A stretch of 33,254 nt of DNA, taken from the NCBI GenBank assembly GCA_032718475.1, contig JAUCBJ010003325.1, forward strand, positions 1-33,254. The letters run 5' to 3'. The stretch is from Nemertoderma westbladi (lineage: Eukaryota > Xenacoelomorpha > Nemertodermatida > Nemertodermatidae). Below the pieces are notes generated by a model. That model saw only the letters and a list, made by a program, of their open reading frames with translations, did no database searches and was not told where the DNA came from. A program made the position numbers and the translations under genes. Within the stretch, counting starts at the first letter, position 1, and each line of letters opens with the position of its first letter. Positions 11,101-23,040 of this stretch are shown here, in pieces.

Positions 11101-14100
11101 GACCCGCACAATAGACCCACACAGTAGACCCACAGTAGACCCACACAGTAGACCCACACAGTAGACCCACACAGTAGACCCACACAGTAGACCCACACAG
11201 TAGACCCACACAGTAGACCCACACAGTAGACCCACACAGTAGACCCACACAGTAGACCCACACAGTAGACCCACAATAGACCCACACAGTAGACCCACAG
11301 TAGACCCACACAGTAGACCCACACAGTAGACCCACACAATAGACCCACACAGTAGACCCACACAGTAGACCCGACAATAGACCCACACAGTAGACCCACA
11401 CAGTAGACCCCGTAGCCCACACAGTAGACCCACACAGTAGACCCACACAGTAGACCCACACAGTAGACCCACACAGTAGACCCACACAGTAGACCCACAC
11501 AGTAGACCCACACAGTAGACCCACACAGTAGACCCACACAGTATACCCACACAGTAGACCCACACAGTAGACCCACACAGTAGACCCACACAGTAGACCC
11601 GCACAGTAGACCCAGACAGTAGACCCAGACAGTAGACCTAGACCCGCACAGTATACCCAAACAGTAGACCCACACAGTAGACCCACACAGTAGACCCACA
11701 CAGTAGACCCACACAGTAGACCCACACAGTAGACCCGCACAGTAGACCCACACAGTAGACCCGCACAGTAGACCCACACAGTAGACCCACACAGTAGACC
11801 CACACAGTAGACCCACACAGTAGACCCACACAGTAGACCCACACAGTAGACCCACACAGTAGACCCACACAGTAGACCCGAACAATAGACCCACACAGTA
11901 GACCCACACAGTAGACCCACACAGTATACCCACACAGTAGACCCACACAATAGACCCACACAGTAGACCCACACAATAGACCCACACAGTAGACCCACAC
12001 AGTAGACCCACACAGTAGACCCACACAGTAGACCCACACAGTAGACCCACACAGTAGACCCACACAGTAGACCCACACAGTAGACCCACACAGTAGACCC
12101 ACACAGTAGACCCACACAGTAGACCCACACAGTAGACCCACACAGTAGACCCACACAGTAGACCCACACAGTAGACCCGAACAATAGACCCACACAGTAG
12201 ACCCACACAGTAGACCCACACAGTATACCCACACAGTAGACCCACATAGTAGACCCACACAGTAGACCCGAACAATAGACCCACACAGTAGACCCACACA
12301 GTAGACCCACACAGTAGACCCACACAGTAGACCCGCACAGTAGACCCGCACAGTAGACCCAGACAGTAGACCTAGACCCGCACAGTATACCCACACAGTA
12401 GACCCACACAGTAGACCCACACAGTAGACCCACACAGTAGACCCACACAGTAGACCCACACAGTAGACCGCACAATAGACCCACACAGTATACCCACACA
12501 GTAGACCCACACAGTAGACCCACACAGTAGACCCACACAGTAGACCCACACAGTAGACCCACACAGTAGACCCACACAGTAGACCCACACAGTAGACCCG
12601 ACAATAGACCCACACAGTAGACCCACACAGTAGACCCACACAGTAGACCCACACAGTAGACCCACACAGTAGACCCACACAGTAGACCCGCACAGTAGAC
12701 CCAGACAGTAGACCCACACAGTAGACCCGCACAGTATACCCACACAGTAGACCCACACAGTATACCCACACAAGTAGACCCACACAGTAGACCTCAGCAC
12801 AGTAGACCCGCACAGTAGACCCACACAGTAGACCCACACAGTAGACCCACACAGTAGACAAAGACAGTAGACCCACACAGTAGACCCGCACAATAGACCC
12901 ACACAGTAGACCCACACAGTAGACCCACACAGTAGACCCACACAGTAGACCCACACAGTAGACCCGCACAGTAGACCCACACAGTAGACCCACACAGTAG
13001 ACCCACACAGTAGACCCACACAGTAGACCCACACAGATAGACCCACACAGTAGACCCACACAGTAGACCCACACAGTAGACCCACACAGTAGACCCACAC
13101 AGTAGACCCACACAGTAGACCCACACAGTAGACCCACACAGTAGACCCACACAGTAGACCCACACAGTAGACCCACACAGTAGACCTAGACCCGCACAGT
13201 ATACCCACACAGTAGACCCACACAGTATACCCACACAATAGACCCACACAGTAGACCCACACAGTAGACCCGCACAGTAGACCCACACAGTAGACCCACA
13301 CAGTAGACCCACACAGTAGACCCACACAGTAGACTCCCCACAGTATACCCACACAGTAGACCCACACAGTAGACCCACACAGTAGACCCGCACAGTAGAC
13401 CCAGACAGTAGACCCAGACAGTAGACCTAGACCCGCACAGTATACCCACACAATAGACCCACACAGTAGACCCACACAGTAGACCCACACAGTAGACCCA
13501 CACAGTAGACCCACACAGTAGACCCACACAGTAGACCCGAACAATAGACCCACACAGTAGACCCACAGTAGACCCACACAGTAGACCCACACAGTAGACC
13601 CGCACAATAGACCCACACAGTAGACCCACACAGTAGACCCGAACAATAGACCCACACAGTAGACCCACAGTAGACCCACACAGTAGACCCACACAGTAGA
13701 CCCGAACAATAGACCCACACAATAGACCCACACAGTAGACCCACACAGTAGACCCGCACAGTAGACCCAGACAGTAGACCCAGACAGTAGACCTAGACCC
13801 GCACAGTATACCCACACAATAGACCCACACAGTAGACCCACACAGTAGACCCACACAGTAGACCCACACAGTAGACCCACACAGTAGACCCACACAGTAG
13901 ACCCGAACAATAGACCCACACAGTAGACCCACAGTAGACCCACACAGTAGACCCACACAGTAGACCCGCACAATAGACCCACACAGTAGACCCACACAGT
14001 AGACCCGAACAATAGACCCACACAGTAGACCCACACAGTAGACCCACAGTAGACCCACACAGTAGACCCACACAGTAGACCCACACAGTAGACCCACACA

Positions 14101-17100
14101 GTAGACCCACACAGTAGACCCACACAGTAGACCCACACAGTAGACCCACACAGAGACCCGCACAATAGACCCACACAGTAGACCCACACAGTAGACCCAG
14201 ACAGTAGACCCACACAGTAGACCCACACAGTAGACCCACACAGTAGACCCACACAGTAGACCCACACAGTATACCCACACAGTAGACCCACACAGTAGAC
14301 CCACACAGTAGACCCACACAGTAGACCCGCACAGTAGACCCAGACAGTAGACCCAGACAGTAGACCTAGACCCGCACAGTATACCCAAACAGTAGACCCA
14401 CACAGTAGACCCACACAGTAGACCCACACAGTAGACCCACACAGTAGACCCACACAGTAGACCCGCACAGTAGACCCACACAGTAGACCCACAGTAGACC
14501 CACACAGTAGACCCGCACAGTAGACCCACACAGTAGACCCACACAGTAGACCCACACAGTAGACCCACACAGTAGACCCACACAGTAGACCCACACAGTA
14601 GACCCACACAGTAGACCCGAACAATAGACCCACACAGCAGACCCACACAGTAGACCCACACAGTATACCCACACAGTAGACCCACACAATAGACCCACAC
14701 ATTAGACCCACACAATAGACCCACACAGTAGACCCACACAATAGACCCACACAGTAGACCCACACAGTAGACCCACACAGTAGACCCACACAGTAGACCC
14801 ACACAGTAGACCCACACAGTAGACCCACACAGTAGACCCACACAGTAGACCCACACAGTAGACCCACACAGTATACCCACACAGTAGACCCACACAGTAG
14901 ACCCACACAGTAGACCCGAACAATAGACCCACACAGTAGACCCACACAGTAGACCCACACAGTATACCCACACAGTAGACCCACATAGTAGACCCACACA
15001 GTAGACCCGAACAATAGACCCACACAGTAGACCCACACAGTAGACCCACACAGTAGACCCGCACAGTAGACCCGCACAGTAGACCCAGACAGTAGACCTA
15101 GACCCGCACAGTATACCCACACAGTAGACCCACACAGTAGACCCACACAGTAGACCCACACAGTAGACCCACACAGTAGACCGCACAATAGACCCACACA
15201 GTATACCCACACAGTAGACCCACACAGTAGACCCACACAGTAGACCCACACAGTAGACCCGCACAGTAGACCCACACAGTAGACCCACACAGTATACCCA
15301 CACAGTAGACCCAGACAGTAGACCCGCACAGTAGACCCAGACAGTAGACATAGACCCGCACAGTATACCCACACAGTAGACCCACACAGTATACCCACAC
15401 AATAGACCCACACAGTAGACCTAGACAGTAGACCCGCACAGTAGACCCACACAGTAGACCCACACAGTAGACCCACACAGTAGACCCACACAGTAGACCG
15501 CACAATAGACCCACACAGTATACCCACACAGTAGACCCACACAGTAGACCCACACAGTAGACCGCACAATAGACCCACACAGTATACCCACACAGTAGAC
15601 CCACACAGTAGACCCACACAGTAGACCCACACAGTAGACCCGCACAATAGACCCACACAGTAGACCCGCACAGTAGACCCACACAGTAGACCGCACAATA
15701 GACCCACACAGTATACCCACACAGTAGACCCACACAGTAGACCCACACAGTAGACCCACACAGTAGACCCGCACAGTAGACCCAGACAGTAGACCTAGAC
15801 CCGCACAGTATACCCACACAGTAGACCCACACAGTATACCCACACAATAGACCCACACAGTAGACCCATACAGTAGACCCGCACAGTAGACCCACACAGT
15901 AGACCCACACAGTAGACCCACACAGTAGACCCACACAGTAGACCCACACAGTAGACCCACACAGTAGACCCACACAGTATACCCACACAGTAGACCCACA
16001 CAGTAGACCCGCACAATAGACCCACACAGTAGACCCAGACAGTAGACCCACACAGTAGACCGCACAGTAGACCCACACAGTAGACCCGAACAATAGACCC
16101 ACACAGTAGACCCACAGTAGACCCACACAGTAGACCCACACAGTAGACCCACACAGTAGACCCACACAGTAGACCCACAGTAGACCCACACAGTAGACCC
16201 GCACAGTAGACCCACACAGTAGACCCACACAGTAGACCCACACAGCAGACCCACACAGTAGACCCACACAGTAGACCCACACAGTAGACCCACACAGTAG
16301 ACCGACAGTAGACCCGCACAGTAGACCCGCACGTTAGACCCGCACAGTAGACCCACACAGTAGACCCACACAGTAGACCCACACAGTAGACCCACACAGT
16401 AGACCCACACAGTAGACCCACACAGTAGACCCACACAGTAGACCCACACAGTAGACCCACACAGAGACCCGCACAATAGACCCACACAGTAGACCCATAG
16501 ACCCACACAGTAGACCCACACAGTAGACCCACACAGTAGACCCACACAATAGATCCACACAGTAGACCCACACAGTAGACCCACACAGTAGACCCACACA
16601 GTAGACCCACACAGTAGACCCACACAGTAGACCCACACAGTAGACCCACACAGAGACCCGCACAATAGACCCACACAGTAGACCCACACAATAGACCCAC
16701 ACAATAGACCCAGACAGTAGACCCACACAGTAGACCCACACAGTAGACCCACACAGTAGACCCACACAGTAGACCCACACAGTAGACCCACACAGTAGAC
16801 CCACACAGTAGACCCACACAGTAGACCCACACAGTAGACCCACACAGTAGACCCACACAGAGACCCGCACAATAGACCCACACAATAGACCCACACAGTA
16901 GACCCAGACAGTAGACCCACACAGTAGACCCACACAGTAGACCCACACAGTAGACCCACACAGTTGACCCACACAGTAGACCCACAGTAGACCCACACAG
17001 TAGACCCGCACAGTAGACCCACACAGTAGACCCACACAGTAGACCCACACAGTAGACCCACACAGTAGACCCACACAGTAGACCCACACAGTAGACCCAC

Positions 17101-20100
17101 ACAGTAGACCCGAACAATAGACCCACACAGCAGACCCACACAGTAGACCCACACAGTATACCCACACAGTAGACCCACACAATAGACCCACACATTAGAC
17201 CCACACAATAGACCCACACAGTAGACCCACACAATAGACCCACACAGTAGACCCACACAGTAGACCCACACAGTAGACCCACACAGTAGACCCACACAGT
17301 AGACCCACACAGTAGACCCACACAGTAGACCCACACAGTAGACCCACACAGTAGACCCACACAGTATACCCACACAGTAGACCCACACAGTAGACCCACA
17401 CAGTAGACCCGAACAATAGACCCACACAGTAGACCCACACAGTAGACCCACACAGTATACCCACACAGTAGACCCACATAGTAGACCCACACAGTAGACC
17501 CGAACAATAGACCCACACAGTAGACCCACACAGTAGACCCACACAGTAGACCCGCACAGTAGACCCGCACAGTAGACCCAGACAGTAGACCTAGACCCGC
17601 ACAGTATACCCACACAGTAGACCCACACAGTAGACCCACACAGTAGACCCACACAGTAGACCCACACAGTAGACCGCACAATAGACCCACACAGTATACC
17701 CACACAGTAGACCCACACAGTAGACCCACACAGTAGACCCACACAGTAGACCCGCACAGTAGACCCACACAGTAGACCCACACAGTATACCCACACAGTA
17801 GACCCAGACAGTAGACCCGCACAGTAGACCCAGACAGTAGACATAGACCCGCACAGTATACCCACACAGTAGACCCACACAGTATACCCACACAGTAGAC
17901 CCAGACAGTAGACCCGCACAGTAGACCCAGACAGTAGACCCACACAGTAGACCCACACAGTAGACCCACACAGTAGACCCACACAGTAGACCGCACAATA
18001 GACCCACACAGTATACCCACACAGTAGACCCACACAGTAGACCCACACAGTAGACCCACACAGTAGACCCGCACAGTAGACCCACACAGTAGACCCACAC
18101 AGTATACCCACACAGTAGACCCAGACAGTAGACCCGCACAGTAGACCCAGACAGTAGACATAGACCCGCACAGTATACCCACACAGTAGACCCACACAGT
18201 ATACCCACACAGTAGACCCAGACAGTAGACCCGCACAGTAGACCCAGACAGTAGACATAGACCCGCACAGTATACCCACACAGTAGACCCACACAGTATA
18301 CCCACACAGTAGACCCACACAGTAGACCCACACAGTAGACCCACACAGTAGACCCACACAGTAGACCCACACAGTATACCCACACAATAGACCCACACAG
18401 TAGACCTAGACAGTAGACCCGCACAGTAGACCCACACAGTAGACCCACACAGTAGACCCACACAGTATACCCACACAGTAGACCCACACAGTAGACCCGC
18501 ACAATAGACCCACACAGTAGACCCGCACAGTAGACCCACACAGTAGACCGCACAATAGACCCACACAGTATACCCACACAGTAGACCCACACAGTAGACC
18601 CACACAGTAGACCCACACAGTAGACCCGCACAGTAGACCCAGACAGTAGACCTAGACCCGCACAGTATACCCACACAGTAGACCCACACAGTATACCCAC
18701 ACAATAGACCCACACAGTAGACCCATACAGTAGACCCGCACAGTAGACCCACACAGTAGACCCACACAGTAGACCCACACAGTAGACCCACACAGTAGAC
18801 CCACACAGTAGACCCACACAGTAGACCCACACAGTATACCCACACAGTAGACCCACACAGTAGACCCGCACAATAGACCCACACAGTAGACCCAGACAGT
18901 AGACCCACACAGTAGACCGCACAGTAGACCCACACAGTAGACCCGAACAATAGACCCACACAGTAGACCCACAGTAGACCCACACAGTAGACCCACACAG
19001 TAGACCCACACAGTAGACCCACACAGTAGACCCACAGTAGACCCACACAGTAGACCCGCACAGTAGACCCACACAGTAGACCCACACAGTAGACCCACAC
19101 AGCAGACCCACACAGTAGACCCACACAGTAGACCCACACAGTAGACCCACACAGTAGACCGACAGTAGACCCGCACAGTAGACCCGCACGTTAGACCCGC
19201 ACAGTAGACCCACACAGTAGACCCACACAGTAGACCCACACAGTAGACCCACACAGTAGACCCACACAGTAGACCCACACAGTAGACCCACACAGTAGAC
19301 CCACACAGTAGACCCACACAGAGACCCGCACAATAGACCCACACAGTAGACCCATAGACCCACACAGTAGACCCACACAGTAGACCCACACAGTAGACCC
19401 ACACAATAGATCCACACAGTAGACCCACACAGTAGACCCACACAGTAGACCCACACAGTAGACCCACACAGTAGACCCACACAGTAGACCCACACAGTAG
19501 ACCCACACAGTAGACCCACACAGTAGACCCACACAGTAGACCCACACAGAGACCCGCACAATAGACCCACACAGTAGACCCACACAATAGACCCACACAA
19601 TAGACCCAGACAGTAGACCCACACAGTAGACCCACACAGTAGACCCACACAGTAGACCCACACAGTAGACCCACACAGTAGACCCACACAGTAGACCCAC
19701 ACAGTAGACCCACACAGTAGACCCACACAGTAGACCCACACAGAGACCCGCACAATAGACCCACACAATAGACCCACACAGTAGACCCAGACAGTAGACC
19801 CACACAGTAGACCCACACAGTAGACCCACACAGTAGACCCACACAGTTGACCCACACAGTAGACCCACACAGTAGACCCACACAATAGACCCACACAGTA
19901 GACCCACACAGTAGACCCACACAGTAGACCCACACAGTAGACCCACACAGTAGACCCACACAGTAGACCCACACAGTAGACCCACACAGTAGACCCACAC
20001 AGTAGACCCACACAGTAGACCCACACAATAGACCCACACAATAGACCCACACAGTAGACCCACACAGTAGACCCACACAGTAGACCCACACAGTAGACCC

Positions 20101-20215
20101 ACACAGTAGACCCACACAGTAGACCCACACAGTAGACCCACACAGTAGACCCACACAGAGACCCGCACAATAGACCCACACAGTAGACCCACACAGTAGA
20201 CCCACACAGTAGACC
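8097..20215. repeat. 13-bp minisatellite, right block (about 12.1 kb)
   Basis: The same 13-bp unit and variants as 1497-5659 continue after the transposon. A truncated-unit junction, ACCTAGACCC (usually followed by GCACAGTATACCC), recurs at 8761, 8858, 9253, 9415, 9499, 9596, 11636, 12370, 13184, 13425, 13791, 14364, 15096, 15793, 17589 and 18650. It marks higher-order modules. Rare private variants show kilobase-scale internal duplications: CATTAG at 14699 and 17192, CGTTAG at 16332 and 19189, and CCCATACAG at 15865 and 18722. On the minus strand the junction word puts a TAG in one frame, which is why the open frames there break at these places. There is no gene content. Confidence 0.97.
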
Positions 20216-20218
20216 CAC

Positions 20219-20466
20219 TTTCATGTCCAAATTCAATTATAGACAACCAAGAATCCAACATTATTTTGTGTCGCGCAGTCACAGTAGACCCACACAGTAG
20301 ACCCACACAGTAGACCCACAAAGTAGACCCACACAGTAGACCCACACAGAGACCCGCACAATAGACCCACACAGTAGACCCACACAGTAGACCCACACAG
20401 TAGACCCACTTTCATGTCCAAATTCAATTATAGACAACCAAGAATCCAACATTATTTTGTGTCGCG
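20219..20466. repeat. Duplicated satellite/flank boundary, 191-bp offset
   Basis: A 57-bp unique segment beginning TTTCATGTCCAAATTC and ending TGTGTCGCG occurs at 20219-20275 and identically at 20410-20466. About 130 bp of 13-bp satellite (from about 20277 to 20409) lies between the copies. The satellite units just before each copy are also the same, including a CAGAGACCCGCAC variant. The second copy continues into ordinary unique sequence, so the first is the duplicate. Confidence 0.9.
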
Positions 20467-20530
20467 TTTCGGTCTGACGGTAATGGTATGCCAAAAGGAA
20501 TTTGCACTCCCCATTCTAAAGAGAGAGTTA

Positions 20531-21050
20531 AGGGTCCGTGCACAAAATGATGTCGCGGTCGAGGGGGTGCAATTTTGTGACATGCTATACTTGTGACGTC
20601 ACAATAGCACTTTGGTGAACAAATAAAATACATTTAACAAATACAAAACTTATTACAATAAAATATATTATTTCTATAATAAGAAGTATTAATTCGAACG
20701 ATCTTTGTCTTTTTTTCGCATCTTCGTGCTTAACTCATATTAATTTAATATCCATTTTATGTTTTAAAATCCTTCAGAACTAATAGAAAAATATTATTTT
20801 ATAACATAATATTTATAATACTGATATAAATATATGTTATAATAAAATATTATTAAATATTCCGGTACCATAACTAGTATTAACATAATAATTTCAAATT
20901 TAAGATTTTTTTATTAACTATACTGTCTATCTTTGTGACGTGACGTTCAAGGGGGAGGGGGGGGGGGGGTGTTACAAAATTCGAGACAGATTGTGACAGA
21001 GGGGTCGTAAATCGTCAAAAATAGCGTGACATCATTTTTGTGTCGCCCCT
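20531..21050. mobile_element. Possible DNA-transposon remnant with degenerate inverted ends
   Basis: The left end reads AGGGTCCGTGCACAAAATGA and continues TGTC. The reverse complement of the right end (about 21023-21050) reads AGGGGCGACACAAAAATGA and also continues TGTC. The two are clearly related but imperfect. TA is present outside both ends and could be a 2-bp target duplication. An inner G-tract (5 G, A, 13 G at 20951-20969) and several TGTGACGTCAC-like words are present. There is no reading frame. Superfamily not assigned. Confidence 0.4.
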
Positions 21051-21520
21051 AATCGTAAAATATATAGAGGCAATATAAAAGCAGTGATTAAATTCGCTAG
21101 AAAACGGTTAATACGCAGATTCTATGGAGTAACGATTTGTGTATCATAGGCCTCGCCTACTGCACAGACAAGGGTCGCATCATTACCGGCCTTATTAAAC
21201 AACAAACCAGGAATTTAATAAACAGATAATAATAATATATTGCAAAAAAATAAGAGAACAATAAAAAAACAATTACTAGCATAGCACAAAGAAAATTTAA
21301 GTTCCTTAGTCAAAGGTGATTATATAAATTATAATAATATACATATAATATATATTGATATAAACTAGACATTGGATCAATGATAGATGACTGGATAACT
21401 TGGAAAATTCATTAAATATTTTAACATAAATATATACATAACTTATAATGATAATAAAACATGATGAGATAGGAACTTCAAATAGATTCTAGAGTGTTTT
21501 CGCCAGAATTTAACAAATAT

Positions 21521-21526
21521 TTTATT
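21521..21526 (-). promoter_or_regulatory. Candidate NPRL2 poly(A) signal
   Basis: TTTATT on the plus strand is AATAAA in the NPRL2 sense, about 150 nt after its stop codon. The surroundings are AT-rich, so chance occurrence is quite possible. Confidence 0.3.
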
Positions 21527-21675
21527 TATAATATATCTCATTTCATATCTCTTCTTCCTGTTAAAAAAAATATATTCTTAAAACACAAAAATAATCCGGT
21601 ACTGAAATAAATATTAAATGTATAAACATTAACAAAACAATATACAGAAATTATTGTGATTTTTTGAGTACCAAA

Positions 21676-22959
21676 CTATTTGACGATTGTAACAATATCT
21701 CCACGACTTTCTATAAAGTCGAACAACTCATTGACACCGCAAGCGAACTTACAGCAAATCTGATCTGTGTTGTGCAAGCCGTCCATGTAACACACAACCT
21801 CCCGGGGTATGTTGCTGTGTGTGTCGACATCTTGGGGTAGTGGACTGCCCGGGACTGGAGTGGAGTGTGCGGGACTGCGCGAGACACCGTCGAATAGTAC
21901 CGGACTGTGTGGTACAATCTCCGACAATACAGGACTGTCTGTGGACTCCGGAATATAGACAGGGAAAACATATAACCGACGTATTAAGGAGTTAATGACC
22001 CCGAAATGGACCAGCCGACGAATGTCCACGAATTTACAATATTCCGGGTGTCTGGTGAGAAGGTCCCTGACGCGAGTTCCGTGTCGGAACAGCGAATACA
22101 ACCGGTAGACGCTGTCGATCCCAGGGAGTTTAACATCGGATGCAGCCACGAACTCGAGACAAGATCGTTCGAATTGTTTCTCCTCAATTAATCTATGTAA
22201 CTTCCGTGTTCCCGCGTACATATTCGAGTATTGGAACGCCGATATGATTTTAATTACTCCGTAAAACAATAGGTTTTGAATTAGACCTTTCAGAAGATTT
22301 ACATCAACGCTGGATAAACTCGATATTCTTAGAATGGAATTGTATCCGTCAATAAAAGCGATTACTTTATGCAGCGTTCTGTCGTTTGTGCTCTCAGCAA
22401 ACTCATCTGTATCCACTATAAACACAGGCACCTCCCACTCTTCCACTAACGGAGGGTCTTTCAGTAAAGGCAACATTTTAAGATTGATTGTCACGGATTC
22501 TGTTACAGGTACGTAACATGATTCCCGGTCCCCCAGCTGACAAAACATTTCTTTAAGTAGATTGGGTACACTGGGTAGGCCTAGTTTTTCTTTTCTTTTT
22601 GAGAGATACCCGTATTCCAGTTCCAACGTTCGGAAATACCACGCCAGTTTCCTACAGATGGGCTCGCACTTCGAGCTGAGACCCTCAACTCTGCAAACCA
22701 TCACGATGTTGAATATTAAAAAATTCCGTTGGTATTTTTGATCCTCGATGTAGACGGGGCATGATAGATACTTTGACCCATCCGTCTCAAAGGCAATAAA
22801 TCGATCTTGTAATTCCTGTTTAGGAATTATGTAGCTGGATATTATGTCGAATTTCTCTTTACTTACGAAATTGTCCGGATATTGGAACGCTATTTTTGGC
22901 CCTTTTTGACTTTCGAATTCGCATACCATCAAGCACTGTAAATTATCTTTAGTTTTCAT
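21676..22959 (-). CDS. NPRL2: GATOR1 complex subunit NPRL2 (nitrogen permease regulator 2-like)
   Basis: Role (family knowledge): NPRL2, NPRL3 and DEPDC5 form GATOR1, the GTPase-activating complex for RagA/B at the lysosome that switches off mTORC1 when amino acids are low. NPRL2 supplies the catalytic arginine finger, Arg78 in human. Seen: from the ATG at 22959 the frame gives 427 residues with no intron. The N-terminus lines up with the family without gaps (CEF at 13-15, GPKI at 20-23). Arg78 falls at residue 78, in KYQRN. Further family blocks are PVYIE, TLELE, DPP..EEWEVPVF, YIDG-like FIDGYN, IQNLLFYGV, QYSNMY and the C-terminal CYMDGLHNTDQICC. An upstream GTG would add 15 residues with no family counterpart. 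Odd: it is longer than the usual 380 or so because of a Ser/Pro-rich insert at residues 336-387, and it is quite diverged. It could be the native gene with introns lost or a retrocopy. Identity is secure. Confidence 0.93.
   Translation of the reverse strand: MKTKDNLQCLMVCEFESQKGPKIAFQYPDNFVSKEKFDIISSYIIPKQELQDRFIAFETDGSKYLSCPVYIEDQKYQRNFLIFNIVMVCRVEGLSSKCEPICRKLAWYFRTLELEYGYLSKRKEKLGLPSVPNLLKEMFCQLGDRESCYVPVTESVTINLKMLPLLKDPPLVEEWEVPVFIVDTDEFAESTNDRTLHKVIAFIDGYNSILRISSLSSVDVNLLKGLIQNLLFYGVIKIISAFQYSNMYAGTRKLHRLIEEKQFERSCLEFVAASDVKLPGIDSVYRLYSLFRHGTRVRDLLTRHPEYCKFVDIRRLVHFGVINSLIRRLYVFPVYIPESTDSPVLSEIVPHSPVLFDGVSRSPAHSTPVPGSPLPQDVDTHSNIPREVVCYMDGLHNTDQICCKFACGVNELFDFIESRGDIVTIVK
21799..21954 (-). 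other. NPRL2: NPRL2 inserted Ser/Pro linker with a 10-residue period
   Basis: Residues 336-387 separate the RLYVFPVY block from the C-terminal YMDG...ICC block, which are almost adjacent in family members I remember. S/T-P pairs fall at 342, 352, 362, 367 and 372, spaced 10, 10, 5 and 5. In DNA the word GGACTG recurs at about 30-bp steps on the plus strand, which suggests expansion of a 30-bp coding minisatellite. The linker is probably disordered and may be a phosphorylation target of proline-directed kinases (inference). Confidence 0.7.
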
Positions 22960-23040
22960 GCTTGTCACTAGAGCTGTGCTAGACTGTTTTTGTTGTTGAC
23001 GCACTTATCAGCTTTGCCAGCTTAAATATAGGCAGATAGG

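Larger units (their letters stand above)
20467..21675. other. AT-rich intergenic stretch downstream of NPRL2
   Basis: No coding region is supported. The first part holds a degenerate inverted-repeat remnant (20531-21050). From about 21060 to 21675 the DNA is AT-rich with many ATAATA/TATAAT words, and it should include the NPRL2 3' UTR on the minus strand. Confidence 0.6.

Noticed and set aside
1497-20215. Telomeric or interstitial-telomere repeat
   Set aside because: The GGG-containing unit is 13 bp and does not resemble TTAGGG or related animal telomere repeats.
8065-20396. Many overlapping minus-strand open frames of 60-1,129 codons in the right block
   Set aside because: The same repeat artefact: they break where the CCTAGACCC junction or unique flank introduces a stop, and no codon bias or domain is present.
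22960-23004. NPRL2 start at the upstream GTG
   Set aside because: It would need a non-ATG start. The ATG at 22959 matches the family N-terminus without gaps and places the arginine finger at residue 78.
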